Source: JBLMYQ01 sp050260055
GTDB taxonomy: Bacteria; Bacillota; Clostridia; Acetivibrionales; UBA4821
Assembly (NCBI GenBank): GCA_050260055.1
Contig: JBLNBO010000053.1
Location: forward strand, 1 to 64,000
Reading direction: 5' to 3'
DNA length: 64,000 nucleotides
Shown: one piece after another, positions 26,991 through 35,706 of the stretch
How the letters are laid out: each line of letters opens with the position of its first letter
Numbering within the stretch: the stretch's first letter is position 1
Translations under genes and position numbers: made by a program
Notes under the pieces: model-generated
Databases searched by the model: none
The model's input: only the letters and a program-made list of their open reading frames with translations
What the model was told of the DNA's origin: nothing

Positions 26991-28187
26991 ATGAAGGAAT
27001 TTTCAAAAATAGTACAAGAGATAAGTCCATCTGCAACACTTGCAATAGACGCGATAGCAAAGAAAATGAAGGAAGAAGGTAAAAATGTAATAGGTTTTGG
27101 AGCAGGAGAACCAGATTTCAATACTCCAGAACATATTAAGGATGCAGGCAAAAAAGCCATTGATAATAATAAAACAACATATACAGCTGCTTCTGGAATG
27201 CCTGGCATAAAAACAGCTATTTGTGAAAAGCTGAGAAGAGACAACGGGCTTGAATATAGTCCGGCGCAAATTGTTGTCAGCAATGGTGCAAAACATTCAC
27301 TCTTTAATGCATTTTTGGCTTTGTTAAATCCGGGTGACGAGGTAATACTTCCAGCTCCGTTTTGGTTAAGTTATCCTGAGATGATAAGGATTCCTGGCGG
27401 AAAGACTGTTTATCTTGAAACAACCGAAGATAATGGTTTCAAAATTACACCTGACTTATTGATGAGCAAAATAACAGAGCGCAGTAAAGTTCTTGTTTTA
27501 AATAGTCCAAGTAACCCTACTGGTATGGTCTATTCAAAAGAAGAATTGCTGGAGATTGCAAAAATTATTGTTGAACAAGATTTAATTGTCATTTCGGATG
27601 AAATTTATGAAAAGCTGATATATGACGGTTTAGCGCATACAAGCATTGCATCGTTGGGTGATAAAATCAAGGAGCAAACAATATTAGTCAACGGAATGTC
27701 TAAAGCATTTGCTATGACAGGCTGGAGAATTGGTTATACGGCCTCAAGTCTAAAGATTGCACAGATAATGTCAAATCTTCAAAGCCACACTACGTCCAAT
27801 CCTAATACTATTGCACAATGGGCTTCAGTTTCAGCACTTGACGGCTCGGAAGATGAAATTGAAAAAATGAGATGTGAATATCAAAAGCGTAGAGATTTTA
27901 TGGTTGATAGGATTAATTCTATCAACGGTATATCCTGCATTAAGCCGCAAGGTGCATTTTATGTAATGATGAATATGCGGAAACTGATTGGCAAGTCATT
28001 TAATGGCAGTATTATAAATGATGAAAATGATTTTGCTAAATTGCTTTTAGAAAAAGCGGAAGTTACGGTTGTGCCTAGTACGGGATTTGGAATCAAAGGC
28101 TATGTAAGGTTATCGTATGCAACCTCGATGCAAAATATAACAGAAGGCTTAAATAGAATTGAAAAGTTTATCAATGAACTAAAATAG
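26991..28187 (+). CDS. Aspartate aminotransferase, class I/II PLP enzyme
   Basis: 398 residues, fold-type I aminotransferase of the AspB/AAT-Ib group. The PLP Lys lies in NGMSKAFAMTGWRIGY; LNSPSNPTG and ISDEIYEKLIYDG bind PLP, and the C-terminal VRLSYA holds the carboxylate-binding Arg. It interconverts aspartate and oxaloacetate (or a related amino acid pair). GGGAGG is 9 bases upstream of the ATG. It stands between a terminator and purB, so it probably has its own promoter; aspartate supply would suit the adjacent purine gene. Confidence 0.92.
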   Translation: MKEFSKIVQEISPSATLAIDAIAKKMKEEGKNVIGFGAGEPDFNTPEHIKDAGKKAIDNNKTTYTAASGMPGIKTAICEKLRRDNGLEYSPAQIVVSNGAKHSLFNAFLALLNPGDEVILPAPFWLSYPEMIRIPGGKTVYLETTEDNGFKITPDLLMSKITERSKVLVLNSPSNPTGMVYSKEELLEIAKIIVEQDLIVISDEIYEKLIYDGLAHTSIASLGDKIKEQTILVNGMSKAFAMTGWRIGYTASSLKIAQIMSNLQSHTTSNPNTIAQWASVSALDGSEDEIEKMRCEYQKRRDFMVDRINSINGISCIKPQGAFYVMMNMRKLIGKSFNGSIINDENDFAKLLLEKAEVTVVPSTGFGIKGYVRLSYATSMQNITEGLNRIEKFINELK

Positions 28188-28194
28188 TTTTTTA

Positions 28195-28221
28195 ACTCCC
28201 TCTTTTTAAAAGAGGGGGAGT
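28195..28221. repeat. Long palindrome between the aminotransferase and purB genes
   Basis: Palindrome ACTCCCTCTTTTT / AAAAGAGGGGGAGT with two extra G residues in one arm. It has no T-run on its 3' side but T residues precede it. A related pyrimidine run, TCTCTCTCTTTTAAA, follows about 40 bases later. It could be a weak terminator or a remnant of a dispersed repeat. Confidence 0.4.
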
Positions 28222-28315
28222 GAGGATGAAAAGGTTAAGTCATCTTTAGTCTCTCTCTTTTAAATAAATAATAATTTTAATATCTTAGCAGAAATGAAAG
28301 GAATGATAATTCATA

Positions 28316-29746
28316 ATGAGAAATACTTATGAAAGTCCACTAAATTCAAGATATGCAAGCACTGAAATGCTTGAGCTGTTTTCTCCAGATAAAAAATTTA
28401 AAACTTGGAGAAAATTATGGATAGCCTTAGCAGAAGCTGAAAAAGAACTAGGATTAGATATTACAGATGAACAAATCCAAGAAATGCGGGATTTTGCTGA
28501 TAATATAAATTATGATGTTGCTGAACAAAAAGAGAAGGAATTCAGACATGATGTTATGGCACATATCCATGCTTATGGAGAGCAGTGTCCCAAGGCTAGG
28601 CCGATTATTCACCTTGGAGCGACATCATGCTATGTCGGGGATAATACAGATATAATTATTATGGCAGAAGCTTTGAACTTGGTTAGAAATAAAATCATTG
28701 GAATAATCGCAAATTTATCAAATTTCGCTGTGAAGTATAAGGATTTACCTACTCTTGGGTTTACTCATCTACAACCTGCACAGCTTACAACAGTAGGTAA
28801 AAGAGCAACCTTGTGGATGCAGGATTTGATAATGGATTTAGAAGATATAAATTTTGTACTTGGCAATATGAAAATGCTTGGTTCTAAAGGGACAACTGGA
28901 ACTCAGGCAAGTTTCCTTGCATTATTTAATGGCGATCATGAAAAGGTTAAGAAAGCAGAACAGATGATAGCGGCTAAAATGGGTTTTGCACAAACCTTTG
29001 ATGTTAGCGGACAAACATATCCAAGGAAGCTTGATTCAAGAGTATTCAACCTAATTTCATCAATAGCTCAAAGTGCTTATAAATTCAGCAATGATATAAG
29101 GCTTTTGCAAAACATGAAAGAAATTGAAGAACCATTTGAAGAAAAACAGATTGGTTCTTCGGCAATGGCATATAAAAGAAATCCTATGAGAAGCGAAAGA
29201 ATGGGCTCGCTTGCAAGATATGTTATTGTTAATATGTTAAATCCTGCAATGACTGCTGGAACACAGTGGTTTGAGAGAACACTTGATGATTCCGCAAATA
29301 AAAGGATTGTTATATCTGAAGGATTTCTTACAATAGATGCAATTTTGAATATCTATTTAAATGTTACATCTGGATTGGTTGTATATGAAAAAGTAATCAA
29401 ACAGCATGTTTTAAATGAACTGCCATTCATGGCAACAGAAAATATCTTGATGGAAGCGGTAAAAAGAGGCGGAGACAGACAAGAATTGCATGAAAAGATT
29501 CGTGTGCTTTCAATGGAAGCAGGAAGACGTGTTAAAGAAGAAGGACTTGAAAATGATCTTTTAAAAAGAATTTCAGATAATAAAAGTTTTGGTATGGATT
29601 ATGAAGAACTTCTTAAAGTTCTTGAACCATCGAATTATGTCGGAAGAGCACCTGCTCAAGTACAAGAATTTTTCGACAATAATGTTAAACATTTACTTCA
29701 AGAAAACTCGGAAGCCTTGAAAATCAAGGCTAAACTTAATGTATAG
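28316..29746 (+). CDS. purB: Adenylosuccinate lyase
   Basis: 476 residues of the fumarase/aspartase superfamily. The signature loop reads GSSAMAYKRNPMRSER; FTHLQPAQLTT and LGATSCYVGDNTD are the other conserved active-site blocks. It cleaves adenylosuccinate to AMP plus fumarate and SAICAR to AICAR in purine synthesis. The length is that of the longer, human-like PurB type found in many Clostridia. AAGGAA lies about 10 bases upstream of the ATG. No other pur genes are nearby. Confidence 0.95.
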   Translation: MRNTYESPLNSRYASTEMLELFSPDKKFKTWRKLWIALAEAEKELGLDITDEQIQEMRDFADNINYDVAEQKEKEFRHDVMAHIHAYGEQCPKARPIIHLGATSCYVGDNTDIIIMAEALNLVRNKIIGIIANLSNFAVKYKDLPTLGFTHLQPAQLTTVGKRATLWMQDLIMDLEDINFVLGNMKMLGSKGTTGTQASFLALFNGDHEKVKKAEQMIAAKMGFAQTFDVSGQTYPRKLDSRVFNLISSIAQSAYKFSNDIRLLQNMKEIEEPFEEKQIGSSAMAYKRNPMRSERMGSLARYVIVNMLNPAMTAGTQWFERTLDDSANKRIVISEGFLTIDAILNIYLNVTSGLVVYEKVIKQHVLNELPFMATENILMEAVKRGGDRQELHEKIRVLSMEAGRRVKEEGLENDLLKRISDNKSFGMDYEELLKVLEPSNYVGRAPAQVQEFFDNNVKHLLQENSEALKIKAKLNV

Positions 29747-29794
29747 GACCCTGGAACTATTTTATATAATAAGAAGGAAATTTAAGAAAAATAT

Positions 29795-29885
29795 CGAAAT
29801 TCTGTCTATAGAAGTTAAAATTCTATAGACAGGAAGATTCCTATCTGAGGCTCTAAAAATCAAATGCCTAACCTGTCTTAAGATA
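29795..29885 (+). other. Structured non-coding region downstream of purB
   Basis: A perfect 12-bp inverted repeat CTGTCTATAGAA / TTCTATAGACAG (29802-29813 and 29821-29832) is followed by smaller pairings (GGAA/TTCC; AGGC/GCCT enclosed by ATCT/AGAT) and then a strong terminator. No open frame of note. It might be a 3'-UTR or a small RNA of about 130 nt. It matches no RNA family I recognise. Confidence 0.4.
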
Positions 29886-29887
29886 TT

Positions 29888-29914
29888 AAAAAGCGGCGTA
29901 CAGCCGCTTTTTTA
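29888..29914 (+). terminator. Intrinsic terminator ending the purB transcript
   Basis: 10-bp stem AAAAAGCGGC / GCCGCTTTTT with a 5-base loop and T-run. The following stretch to 30262 (about 350 bases) is very A/T rich, and I see no gene or recognisable riboswitch in it. Confidence 0.9.
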
Positions 29915-30262
29915 CTTTTATATAAAAATAAAAAATAGGGATATTAAAAGGATAAAATGTAAAATTATATAAATACATATTGAATATGGAATTTTTGTAT
30001 GTTAGTATAAATTTAGTAATAGACTAGTATTTATAATATAATCAGTGCAAAATTTGTGCTAAAAAATCTGGGAATTAACCAATTCTTTCATAAACCTACA
30101 AAAAGTTTCAATTTAGTTTTAACAAATAAATATTTTAATTTAATGAGTAAGCTTAGTCTTTAGAATTATTAGAAAGAGTACACTAATACTTTATCCTAAG
30201 ATAACTTTTTGTTTTATTTATTTGTGTACGAGTAGAGAGATAAAAATTTCGGGAGGTATGAG

Positions 30263-31819
30263 ATGGAATATCAGGATTATCGTCAGCAAACATTTGCAAG
30301 AAGTTTAAAATGGGCAAATATCGGAATAATTTCTATTTATATCATTGCTTATTTAGCTATGGTTTTTGCAAAATATGAGGGCTCAAACATAGTAACGAAT
30401 AATGCTTTGATTGTATGTGCAAGTGCTGGAGTTCTACTAGTGTTTTCCTACATATATTCAGTAAAGCTTAAGCATATTGCTATGGCTTATATAACATTAA
30501 TTGTCAATCTTATAGTATTTTGGGCATTTGCTTATTATTTGCGGGAAAATCCAAATCTGTTTACAATATTTTATTCTATTATAGTAATAAGTCTTTTATA
30601 CTTAAGGAAAGATACTGTAATTTTTGCTTCAATCCTTACTTTTATATCAATTATGTTTTTTACATTTGTAATCAAACCTCCGTATCTTCCCAGTGATAGA
30701 TTCTTTGGTGTAGCTCTAATTAGAATTGTTGTCTTTTTTCAAATTTCTACAATAGCTTGGCTGGCAGCAAAGTGGGTAGATGAGGCAATAACTAAAAGCG
30801 TTAATAAAGAACGGGAGGCTTTGGCTGCAGTTCAAGTTTCTAAAGAAAAAGAACAGCAAGCAATAAAGACTGGGGAAGAACTTTCACATACATTAGCTGA
30901 AATTGCAAAAGCATCAAGTGAGGTATCTGAAACCAGCAGCAATCTTATGAAAAATGAAAAACATCTGAATGATATTCTGAAATCAGTATCCCAGGCCTCA
31001 TCAACTATTTCTGACAAAATGGAATCTGTGTCATCAGCAGCTCAAGAGGTGAATGCATCAGGGGAAGAGATAGGCAGTTCTTTACAAGAACTTGCAAAAG
31101 AAGCTGGAGATATAGCTGATAAGGCAAAACAGATTGAAGGTAAAGCTGTAAAGATACAAAGTGATGTTGAAAAATCTATTTCAAACTCAACTAAGATGAC
31201 AAAAGATATAGGAAGTCAAGTTGCTCAAGCTATTAGCAAAGTAAAAGTGGTAGAGCATATAACTGAGATGGTTGATATAATTGCGCGGATTGCTGAACAG
31301 ACAAATTTACTTGCGCTGAATGCAGCTATAGAGGCGGCTAGAGCAGGGGAACAAGGAAGAGGGTTTGCAGTTGTTGCTGAGGAAGTAATGAAAATGGCAG
31401 AAAGCTCATCTAATACAGTTAAAGAAATTCAGAATTTTACTAATGAAGTCCATTTGGCAACAGCAGAACTTATTGATAGCTCAGATAAGATGCTGAATTA
31501 TATTGAGAAAAATGTTATGGATGATTATGGAGTGATGATGAATCTGAGTAAAGAATATAGGAATGACAGCGACCTTATTAATTCTCTTGCGACAGGAATA
31601 AGGACAAATGTTGATTTGGTATCCAATTCGATGGGTGAAATAAACAAGGCGATAGAAGAAACTGTGGCTAATATTAGCAGTTCTACGCAAGAGGCTTATA
31701 CTATTGCTGAAAGCAATAAAAGCATAAATGTAATAGCAGAAGAGCTAAATAATATCTCATATAAGATGGATAGTAATGCGGAGAAACTTAATTCATTGAT
31801 TAATATGTATAAATCATAA
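30263..31819 (+). CDS. Methyl-accepting chemotaxis protein with six-helix membrane sensor
   Basis: 518 residues. Six hydrophobic helices (~17-180) with almost no extracellular loop replace the usual Cache or four-helix ligand domain, so it may sense a membrane-soluble signal, ion or energy state. No HAMP is evident. Residues ~190-518 are the coiled-coil signalling domain with the invariant hairpin IAEQTNLLALNAAIEAARAG and RGFAVVAEEV. It couples to CheA/CheW. GGGAGG is 6 bases upstream. It forms a monocistronic unit and implies motility genes elsewhere. Confidence 0.92.
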   Translation: MEYQDYRQQTFARSLKWANIGIISIYIIAYLAMVFAKYEGSNIVTNNALIVCASAGVLLVFSYIYSVKLKHIAMAYITLIVNLIVFWAFAYYLRENPNLFTIFYSIIVISLLYLRKDTVIFASILTFISIMFFTFVIKPPYLPSDRFFGVALIRIVVFFQISTIAWLAAKWVDEAITKSVNKEREALAAVQVSKEKEQQAIKTGEELSHTLAEIAKASSEVSETSSNLMKNEKHLNDILKSVSQASSTISDKMESVSSAAQEVNASGEEIGSSLQELAKEAGDIADKAKQIEGKAVKIQSDVEKSISNSTKMTKDIGSQVAQAISKVKVVEHITEMVDIIARIAEQTNLLALNAAIEAARAGEQGRGFAVVAEEVMKMAESSSNTVKEIQNFTNEVHLATAELIDSSDKMLNYIEKNVMDDYGVMMNLSKEYRNDSDLINSLATGIRTNVDLVSNSMGEINKAIEETVANISSSTQEAYTIAESNKSINVIAEELNNISYKMDSNAEKLNSLINMYKS

Positions 31820-31829
31820 AATGCATTAA

Positions 31830-31865
31830 AAAATAAAGGCTGAAAATCAGCCTTTATTTTTTTAT
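31830..31865 (+). terminator. Intrinsic terminator after the chemoreceptor gene
   Basis: 12-bp stem AAATAAAGGCTG / CAGCCTTTATTT and T-run. Confidence 0.9.
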
Positions 31866-31914
31866 TTAATTGTAGAAAGTACGTTTGTCATATGGTATTA
31901 TTACTTATGAGAAT

Positions 31915-31990
31915 GGGGCTATAACTCAGATGGTAGAGTGCCACAATGGCATTGTGGAAGTCGAGAGTTCGAATCTCTTTAGCTCCACCA
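31915..31990 (+). tRNA. tRNA-Ala (anticodon GGC)
   Basis: 76-nt cloverleaf. The acceptor stem GGGGCTA/TAGCTCC includes the G3-U70 pair that specifies alanine. The D-stem is ACTC/GAGT, the anticodon stem CCACA/TGTGG with loop ATGGCAT (anticodon GGC, reading GCC/GCU), and the T-stem GAGAG/CTCTT with loop TTCGAAT. The discriminator A is followed by an encoded CCA. A solitary gene with its own terminator. Confidence 0.97.
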
Positions 31991-32019
31991 AAAGCTTGCT
32001 AATATTGGCAGGCTTTTAA
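31990..32019 (+). terminator. Intrinsic terminator after tRNA-Ala
   Basis: AAAGCTTGC / GCAGGCTTT stem (one G-U) followed by TTTTAA. It overlaps the 3' end of the convergent SGNH hydrolase gene. Confidence 0.8.
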
Positions 32020-32843
32020 TTATTGTGTACCAAATCGTTATTATCTATCAACAAATAGTTATAACCTGATTTAATAAAGTTTAGTACAGCATTTGCAATT
32101 ATTTCATGGCCGTTTTTATTTGGATGTATTCCGTCAATGCAAAGAAAATTCGAAAAATCAGGATATTGTAGAAATGCTCCCCGAATATCAATCCATTTTG
32201 TACGTGTTTCCTCTGCAACCTTAATGATTGTAGAGTTGTATCTTTCCTGCCACCAATAAATCTTGGTAACACTTCCAAGCCATTTGAGAATATTAATTTC
32301 AGCTAATGGATTGTTTTTACTAATCCAATGTAAGTATCTTTCTGCGTTTAGAGGAGGAAGAGTCAGTAACACAGGTATTACTTTACTGTTTTTTAGAAAA
32401 TTTATTGTATCTTTGAGCATATTTTCAAAAACATTAAAATCTGTTTTGGGATTATGTATTGCTTCGGGATTTTTAGCAATTTCGTCCCAGTAGAAATCAC
32501 AATCATTTCCACCATATTCTATAAGGACAATATCAGGGGCTTCATTTAAAACATCATTTTTTAGTCGGCTAGCTCCTTTAAGAAGAGTGTTTCCGAATTT
32601 TGCTGTATTACAAATAATACCTTTAAGCTTACTTTGAAGTAATGATACGTAATTCTCTTCTAATACAGTGTATTTTTTCTTTACTTCATCATAAATTACG
32701 CCCTTGGAAATAGAATCTCCTGATACTATATATTTATAGCTGTTTTTAATTGTATCACTATTCATAAAACTCATCTCTGCATATATATATTTGGGATTTA
32801 ATGCCATCATTAGTATAAGGAGGTTGTATATAAAAGTCAACAT
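32016..32843 (-). CDS. SGNH/GDSL-family hydrolase
   Basis: 275 residues with the four SGNH blocks: SGDSISKG (nucleophile Ser), a Gly in KFGNTLLKG, YGGNDCD, and DGIHPNKNGH (catalytic Asp and His). These enzymes de-esterify lipids or remove acetyl groups from sugars and peptidoglycan. The N-terminus (MLTFIYNLLILMMAL...YIYA) looks like a signal peptide, so an extracellular or wall substrate is likely. No convincing ribosome site precedes the first ATG, so the start is uncertain. It lies 39 bases after the TauE-like gene on the same strand, probably in one operon. Confidence 0.8.
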   Translation of the reverse strand: MLTFIYNLLILMMALNPKYIYAEMSFMNSDTIKNSYKYIVSGDSISKGVIYDEVKKKYTVLEENYVSLLQSKLKGIICNTAKFGNTLLKGASRLKNDVLNEAPDIVLIEYGGNDCDFYWDEIAKNPEAIHNPKTDFNVFENMLKDTINFLKNSKVIPVLLTLPPLNAERYLHWISKNNPLAEINILKWLGSVTKIYWWQERYNSTIIKVAEETRTKWIDIRGAFLQYPDFSNFLCIDGIHPNKNGHEIIANAVLNFIKSGYNYLLIDNNDLVHNN

Positions 32844-32882
32844 TTTAAACTAAATAATATTTTTAAAATTTAGTATTTTACT

Positions 32883-33245
32883 TTATTTGATTAAAAGCAT
32901 ACGGAATCCAATAATAATAATAAAAACTGCAAAGAATTTTCTTAATAAATCAACTGGAAGATGACTGGCAATTTGTGCTCCGAATTTTGCACCTATAAAT
33001 AAAAAAGCACAAATAACTATACCGGCGAAAATATCTACATTGCCTTTTTTATAGTATTCAAGAAATGCTAATAAGCCGACTGGAGGGAGCAGAACTGCGA
33101 GTGATGTTCCTTGTGCTTTAAGCTGTGAAAAGTTCATAATAAATAAGAGAGCCGGTATAATAATAATTCCTCCTCCTATACCGAACAAGCCGCTAAGGAT
33201 TCCGGCAACCATGCCAATTAATGCAAGACATATAAAATTCACCAT
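32883..33245 (-). CDS. TauE/SafE-type membrane permease, half-length
   Basis: 120 residues with about four hydrophobic helices. The start has MVAGILSGLFGIGGGIIIIP, the family signature (GxxxGxxGxGGG). Typical TauE/SafE proteins have two such halves (~250 residues). This is a single half ending with a proper stop codon, a form common in Clostridia, and it probably works as a dimer. It may export sulfite or other organic anions; the specific substrate is unknown. AGGAGA lies about 6 bases before the ATG. Confidence 0.8.
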   Translation of the reverse strand: MVNFICLALIGMVAGILSGLFGIGGGIIIIPALLFIMNFSQLKAQGTSLAVLLPPVGLLAFLEYYKKGNVDIFAGIVICAFLFIGAKFGAQIASHLPVDLLRKFFAVFIIIIGFRMLLIK

Positions 33246-33451
33246 ATAAATCTCCTTAAAATTTATAATTAGATAATTATTTTTATTCTTTAGTAGTATA
33301 ATAACAGATATTTTTTTGATTAGAATATATATTTATTATTTAATAAAATAAAGTATTTAACTATGATATGAAAAAATGTTTCGCAGGTCTAATATTTTAT
33401 TATGGTTAAGAATATAATTTTAATATATAGCCTATGAAAAGGGTGATAGAT

Positions 33452-33925
33452 ATGGCTGAAAAACAAGAATTTCATACTGTTCGGGGATATCAGATGCTGG
33501 AACAGGACAGAAATGTTCTGACATCAGCCATGGAAGATTATATGGAGATGATATACAGAAACAGCTTAAATACAGGATATGTACGTATAAGTGCAGTTTC
33601 TGGGCTGTTAAATGTTAAAGCGTCTTCGGTTACAAAAATGGTGCAAAAGCTCGCAGTTATTGGATTGATTCAATATGAAAGATACGGAATAATAATGTTA
33701 ACTGAAAAGGGTAAGGAAATTGGGAAGTTTTTGTTGGAAAGACATGAAATTATAGAAAAATTTTTAAAGAATATTGGCGTAGAAAATAACTTGCTTGTTG
33801 AAACAGAACTTATGGAGCACAATGTTTCAATTGATACTTTAAAGAGATTAGAATTTATAAACAAGTATTTTAAGGTTAAGCCGCAAGTTAAAGCTGACTT
33901 CCTAAAATTCTCAAATGAAAAATAG
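33452..33925 (+). CDS. mntR: Manganese-responsive transcriptional regulator MntR (DtxR family)
   Basis: 157 residues. A winged helix with ASSVTKMVQKL, identical over part of its length to B. subtilis MntR, is followed by the dimerisation and metal domain. All six Mn2+ ligands known in B. subtilis MntR have counterparts here: Asp and Glu in MEDYMEMIY, His in RHEIIE, and Glu, Glu, His in TELMEHNVS. An extra ~20-residue N-terminal segment precedes the domain. ATG 33452 is chosen for AAGGGTG 8 bases upstream. It should repress the downstream mntH when Mn2+ is plentiful. Confidence 0.92.
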   Translation: MAEKQEFHTVRGYQMLEQDRNVLTSAMEDYMEMIYRNSLNTGYVRISAVSGLLNVKASSVTKMVQKLAVIGLIQYERYGIIMLTEKGKEIGKFLLERHEIIEKFLKNIGVENNLLVETELMEHNVSIDTLKRLEFINKYFKVKPQVKADFLKFSNEK

Positions 33926-33940
33926 TTAATCGGCAATAAG

Positions 33941-33983
33941 ATAGACATAAAAAATGTGGTTAAGCCACATTTTTTATGTCTAT
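33941..33983 (+). terminator. Intrinsic terminator after mntR
   Basis: A 19-bp perfect inverted repeat with core AAAAATGTGG / CCACATTTTT, 5-base loop and T-rich 3' arm; it separates mntR from mntH. Confidence 0.9.
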
Positions 33984-34033
33984 TTGAGTAACACATTTTC
34001 ACTCGGGAACATATTGTTGAGTAGATAAACATT

Positions 34034-34049
34034 TTTAGATATGTCTAAA
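34034..34049 (+). promoter_or_regulatory. Palindrome upstream of mntH, candidate MntR operator
   Basis: TTTAGATATGTCTAAA: 6-bp arms around a 4-base centre, 45 bases before the TTG start of mntH. Size and TTTAG...CTAAA pattern resemble operators of the DtxR/MntR family. Confidence 0.5.
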
Positions 34050-34093
34050 TTTCTTAGATGTTTTATAGGGCAGTATGGGATGAGGTGGGCTTT

Positions 34094-35389
34094 TTGACTG
34101 GTGACAATACGGTAAAGTTAAGAAATATAAGAGATGACTCTCTTTTCGATAAATTAATTAAAAGTATTATAAATGAAAGGCTAAAACATCTTTTAAAATA
34201 TCTTGGTCCGGCTTTTATAGTTAGTGTCGCATATATAGACCCTGGTAATTTTGCAACAAATATCAGTGGCGGTTCAAAATTCAATTATAGCCTCCTTTGG
34301 GTTATCTTATGGAGCAATCTTATGGCTATCTTTCTCCAATCTCTTTCTGCAAAGCTTGGCATTGCCACAGGGCAGAATCTTCCACAAATGTGCGGGAAAG
34401 TATTTTCGCGCAAGACCAACTGGCTTTTCCTAATAATTGCAGAATTAGCAGCGATGGCAACTGATTTGGCTGAATTTTTAGGAGGGACATTAGGATTGTA
34501 CTTATTATTCCATATTCCGATGGCCTATGCTGGCTTGATAACAGTATTACTGACATTTTTTATCGTATATGCAGAAAAATATGGACAACGGATAGTTGAG
34601 ATAATTATAGCCATCTTAGTTGCAGTTATTGCTATATCGTATACTATAGAACTATTTCTTGCCAAGCCTGATTGGTCCAGTGCAGGATTACATATGTTAA
34701 TACCTTCACTTCCTAATGGCGAAGCAGTACTTATAGCGGTTGGAATGCTCGGAGCTACAGTAATGCCGCATGTAATTTATTTGCATTCACAGCTTGTACA
34801 ATGCAGGAATGGCGACCCAGATATAGAAGGCAAGAAAAAGCATTTGCGCATGGAAAAGATAGATATTGCTATAGCGATGAATATTTCATTTGTTGTCAAT
34901 GCGGCAATGGTTATTGTTTCAGCTGCAGTATTTTTCAGGAATGGTGTTGTGGTTAATACAATCGAACAGGCACATGGGTCTTTATCACCATTATTAGGAG
35001 CACTTTCAAGCGGCGCTTTTGGAATTGCATTATTGGCTTCGGGTTTGTCTTCATCAGCGGTTGGAACAATGGCGGGCCAGACTATTATGCAGGGGTTTGT
35101 GGGACTTAATATTTCAGATAATTTGACTAGAATTGTTACAATGGTTCCAGGAATGTTGATTATTGTATTAGGGATTAATCCGATGACGGCGCTATTGTTT
35201 AGCCAGGTTGTACTTAGCTTTGTACTGCCTATGGCGATTATACCGATGCTGATTATAACTGGCAGGAAGGAGTTAATGGGGGAATTCGTGAATAAGAAGG
35301 TTACTAATGTGATCGGGTGGATTATAACAGGGATGATTATTAGCTTAAATATAGTACTGCTTTATTTAACTTTCGTGGGGAAAGCATGA
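34094..35389 (+). CDS. mntH: NRAMP-type Mn2+ importer MntH
   Basis: About 431 residues, 11 hydrophobic helices. The metal-binding motifs of NRAMP proteins are present: AYIDPGNFATN in helix 1 and GATVMPHVIYLHS in helix 6. It imports Mn2+ (and possibly Fe2+) with protons. TTG 34094 is preferred because GAGGTG lies 6 bases before it; the in-frame ATG at 34058 has no site and would add 12 residues. The last ~45 codons are duplicated at 39351, on the far side of the next gene. Confidence 0.93.
   Translation: MTGDNTVKLRNIRDDSLFDKLIKSIINERLKHLLKYLGPAFIVSVAYIDPGNFATNISGGSKFNYSLLWVILWSNLMAIFLQSLSAKLGIATGQNLPQMCGKVFSRKTNWLFLIIAELAAMATDLAEFLGGTLGLYLLFHIPMAYAGLITVLLTFFIVYAEKYGQRIVEIIIAILVAVIAISYTIELFLAKPDWSSAGLHMLIPSLPNGEAVLIAVGMLGATVMPHVIYLHSQLVQCRNGDPDIEGKKKHLRMEKIDIAIAMNISFVVNAAMVIVSAAVFFRNGVVVNTIEQAHGSLSPLLGALSSGAFGIALLASGLSSSAVGTMAGQTIMQGFVGLNISDNLTRIVTMVPGMLIIVLGINPMTALLFSQVVLSFVLPMAIIPMLIITGRKELMGEFVNKKVTNVIGWIITGMIISLNIVLLYLTFVGKA
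35247..35383 (+). repeat. Direct repeat, copy A (3' end of mntH)
   Basis: 137 bases inside the mntH 3' end; 134 of them are identical to 39351-39487, differing at three single bases. Together the copies bracket the large SLH gene. Confidence 0.95.
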
Positions 35390-35706
35390 TATGGTATATA
35401 TAAAATCCGCCACTCCTTTCTATCCCGTTGCGACAATATATTTCTTTTTATATAATGAATTGACAGCAAAAAACAAAAACAATATAATTAGCTAGGACAT
35501 AATAAGAGTCATTTCATAAATACGTCTTTAAAAGGCTGTTCAGCATAACTGGGGATTATTTCAAATCGATACACCAGTCGGATTTCTCAAAACGATTTTT
35601 TTAAAAATATGATTACAAGAAGAGGGAACGATGTGCCCTTCTGCAGAACTGTTTATTGTTTAAAATAGTTCGTATTATACAGTTATTAAAATTAAGGGGG
35701 ATGCAA
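35390..35706 (+). other. Intergenic leader of the large SLH gene
   Basis: No gene seen in 317 bases. It holds a hairpin AGAAGAGGG / CCCTTCT near 35617-35643, and AACTGTTTATT / AAAATAGTT just before the gene. I see no recognised riboswitch and no terminator for mntH, whose usual terminator may now lie behind copy B. Confidence 0.4.

Noticed and set aside
29915..30262. Possible c-di-GMP riboswitch before the chemoreceptor gene
   Set aside because: None of the conserved GEMM sequence or stems could be found in this A/T-rich stretch.
32883..33245. TauE-like gene as a truncated pseudogene
   Set aside because: Half-length TauE proteins with a proper start, ribosome site and stop are common in Clostridia.
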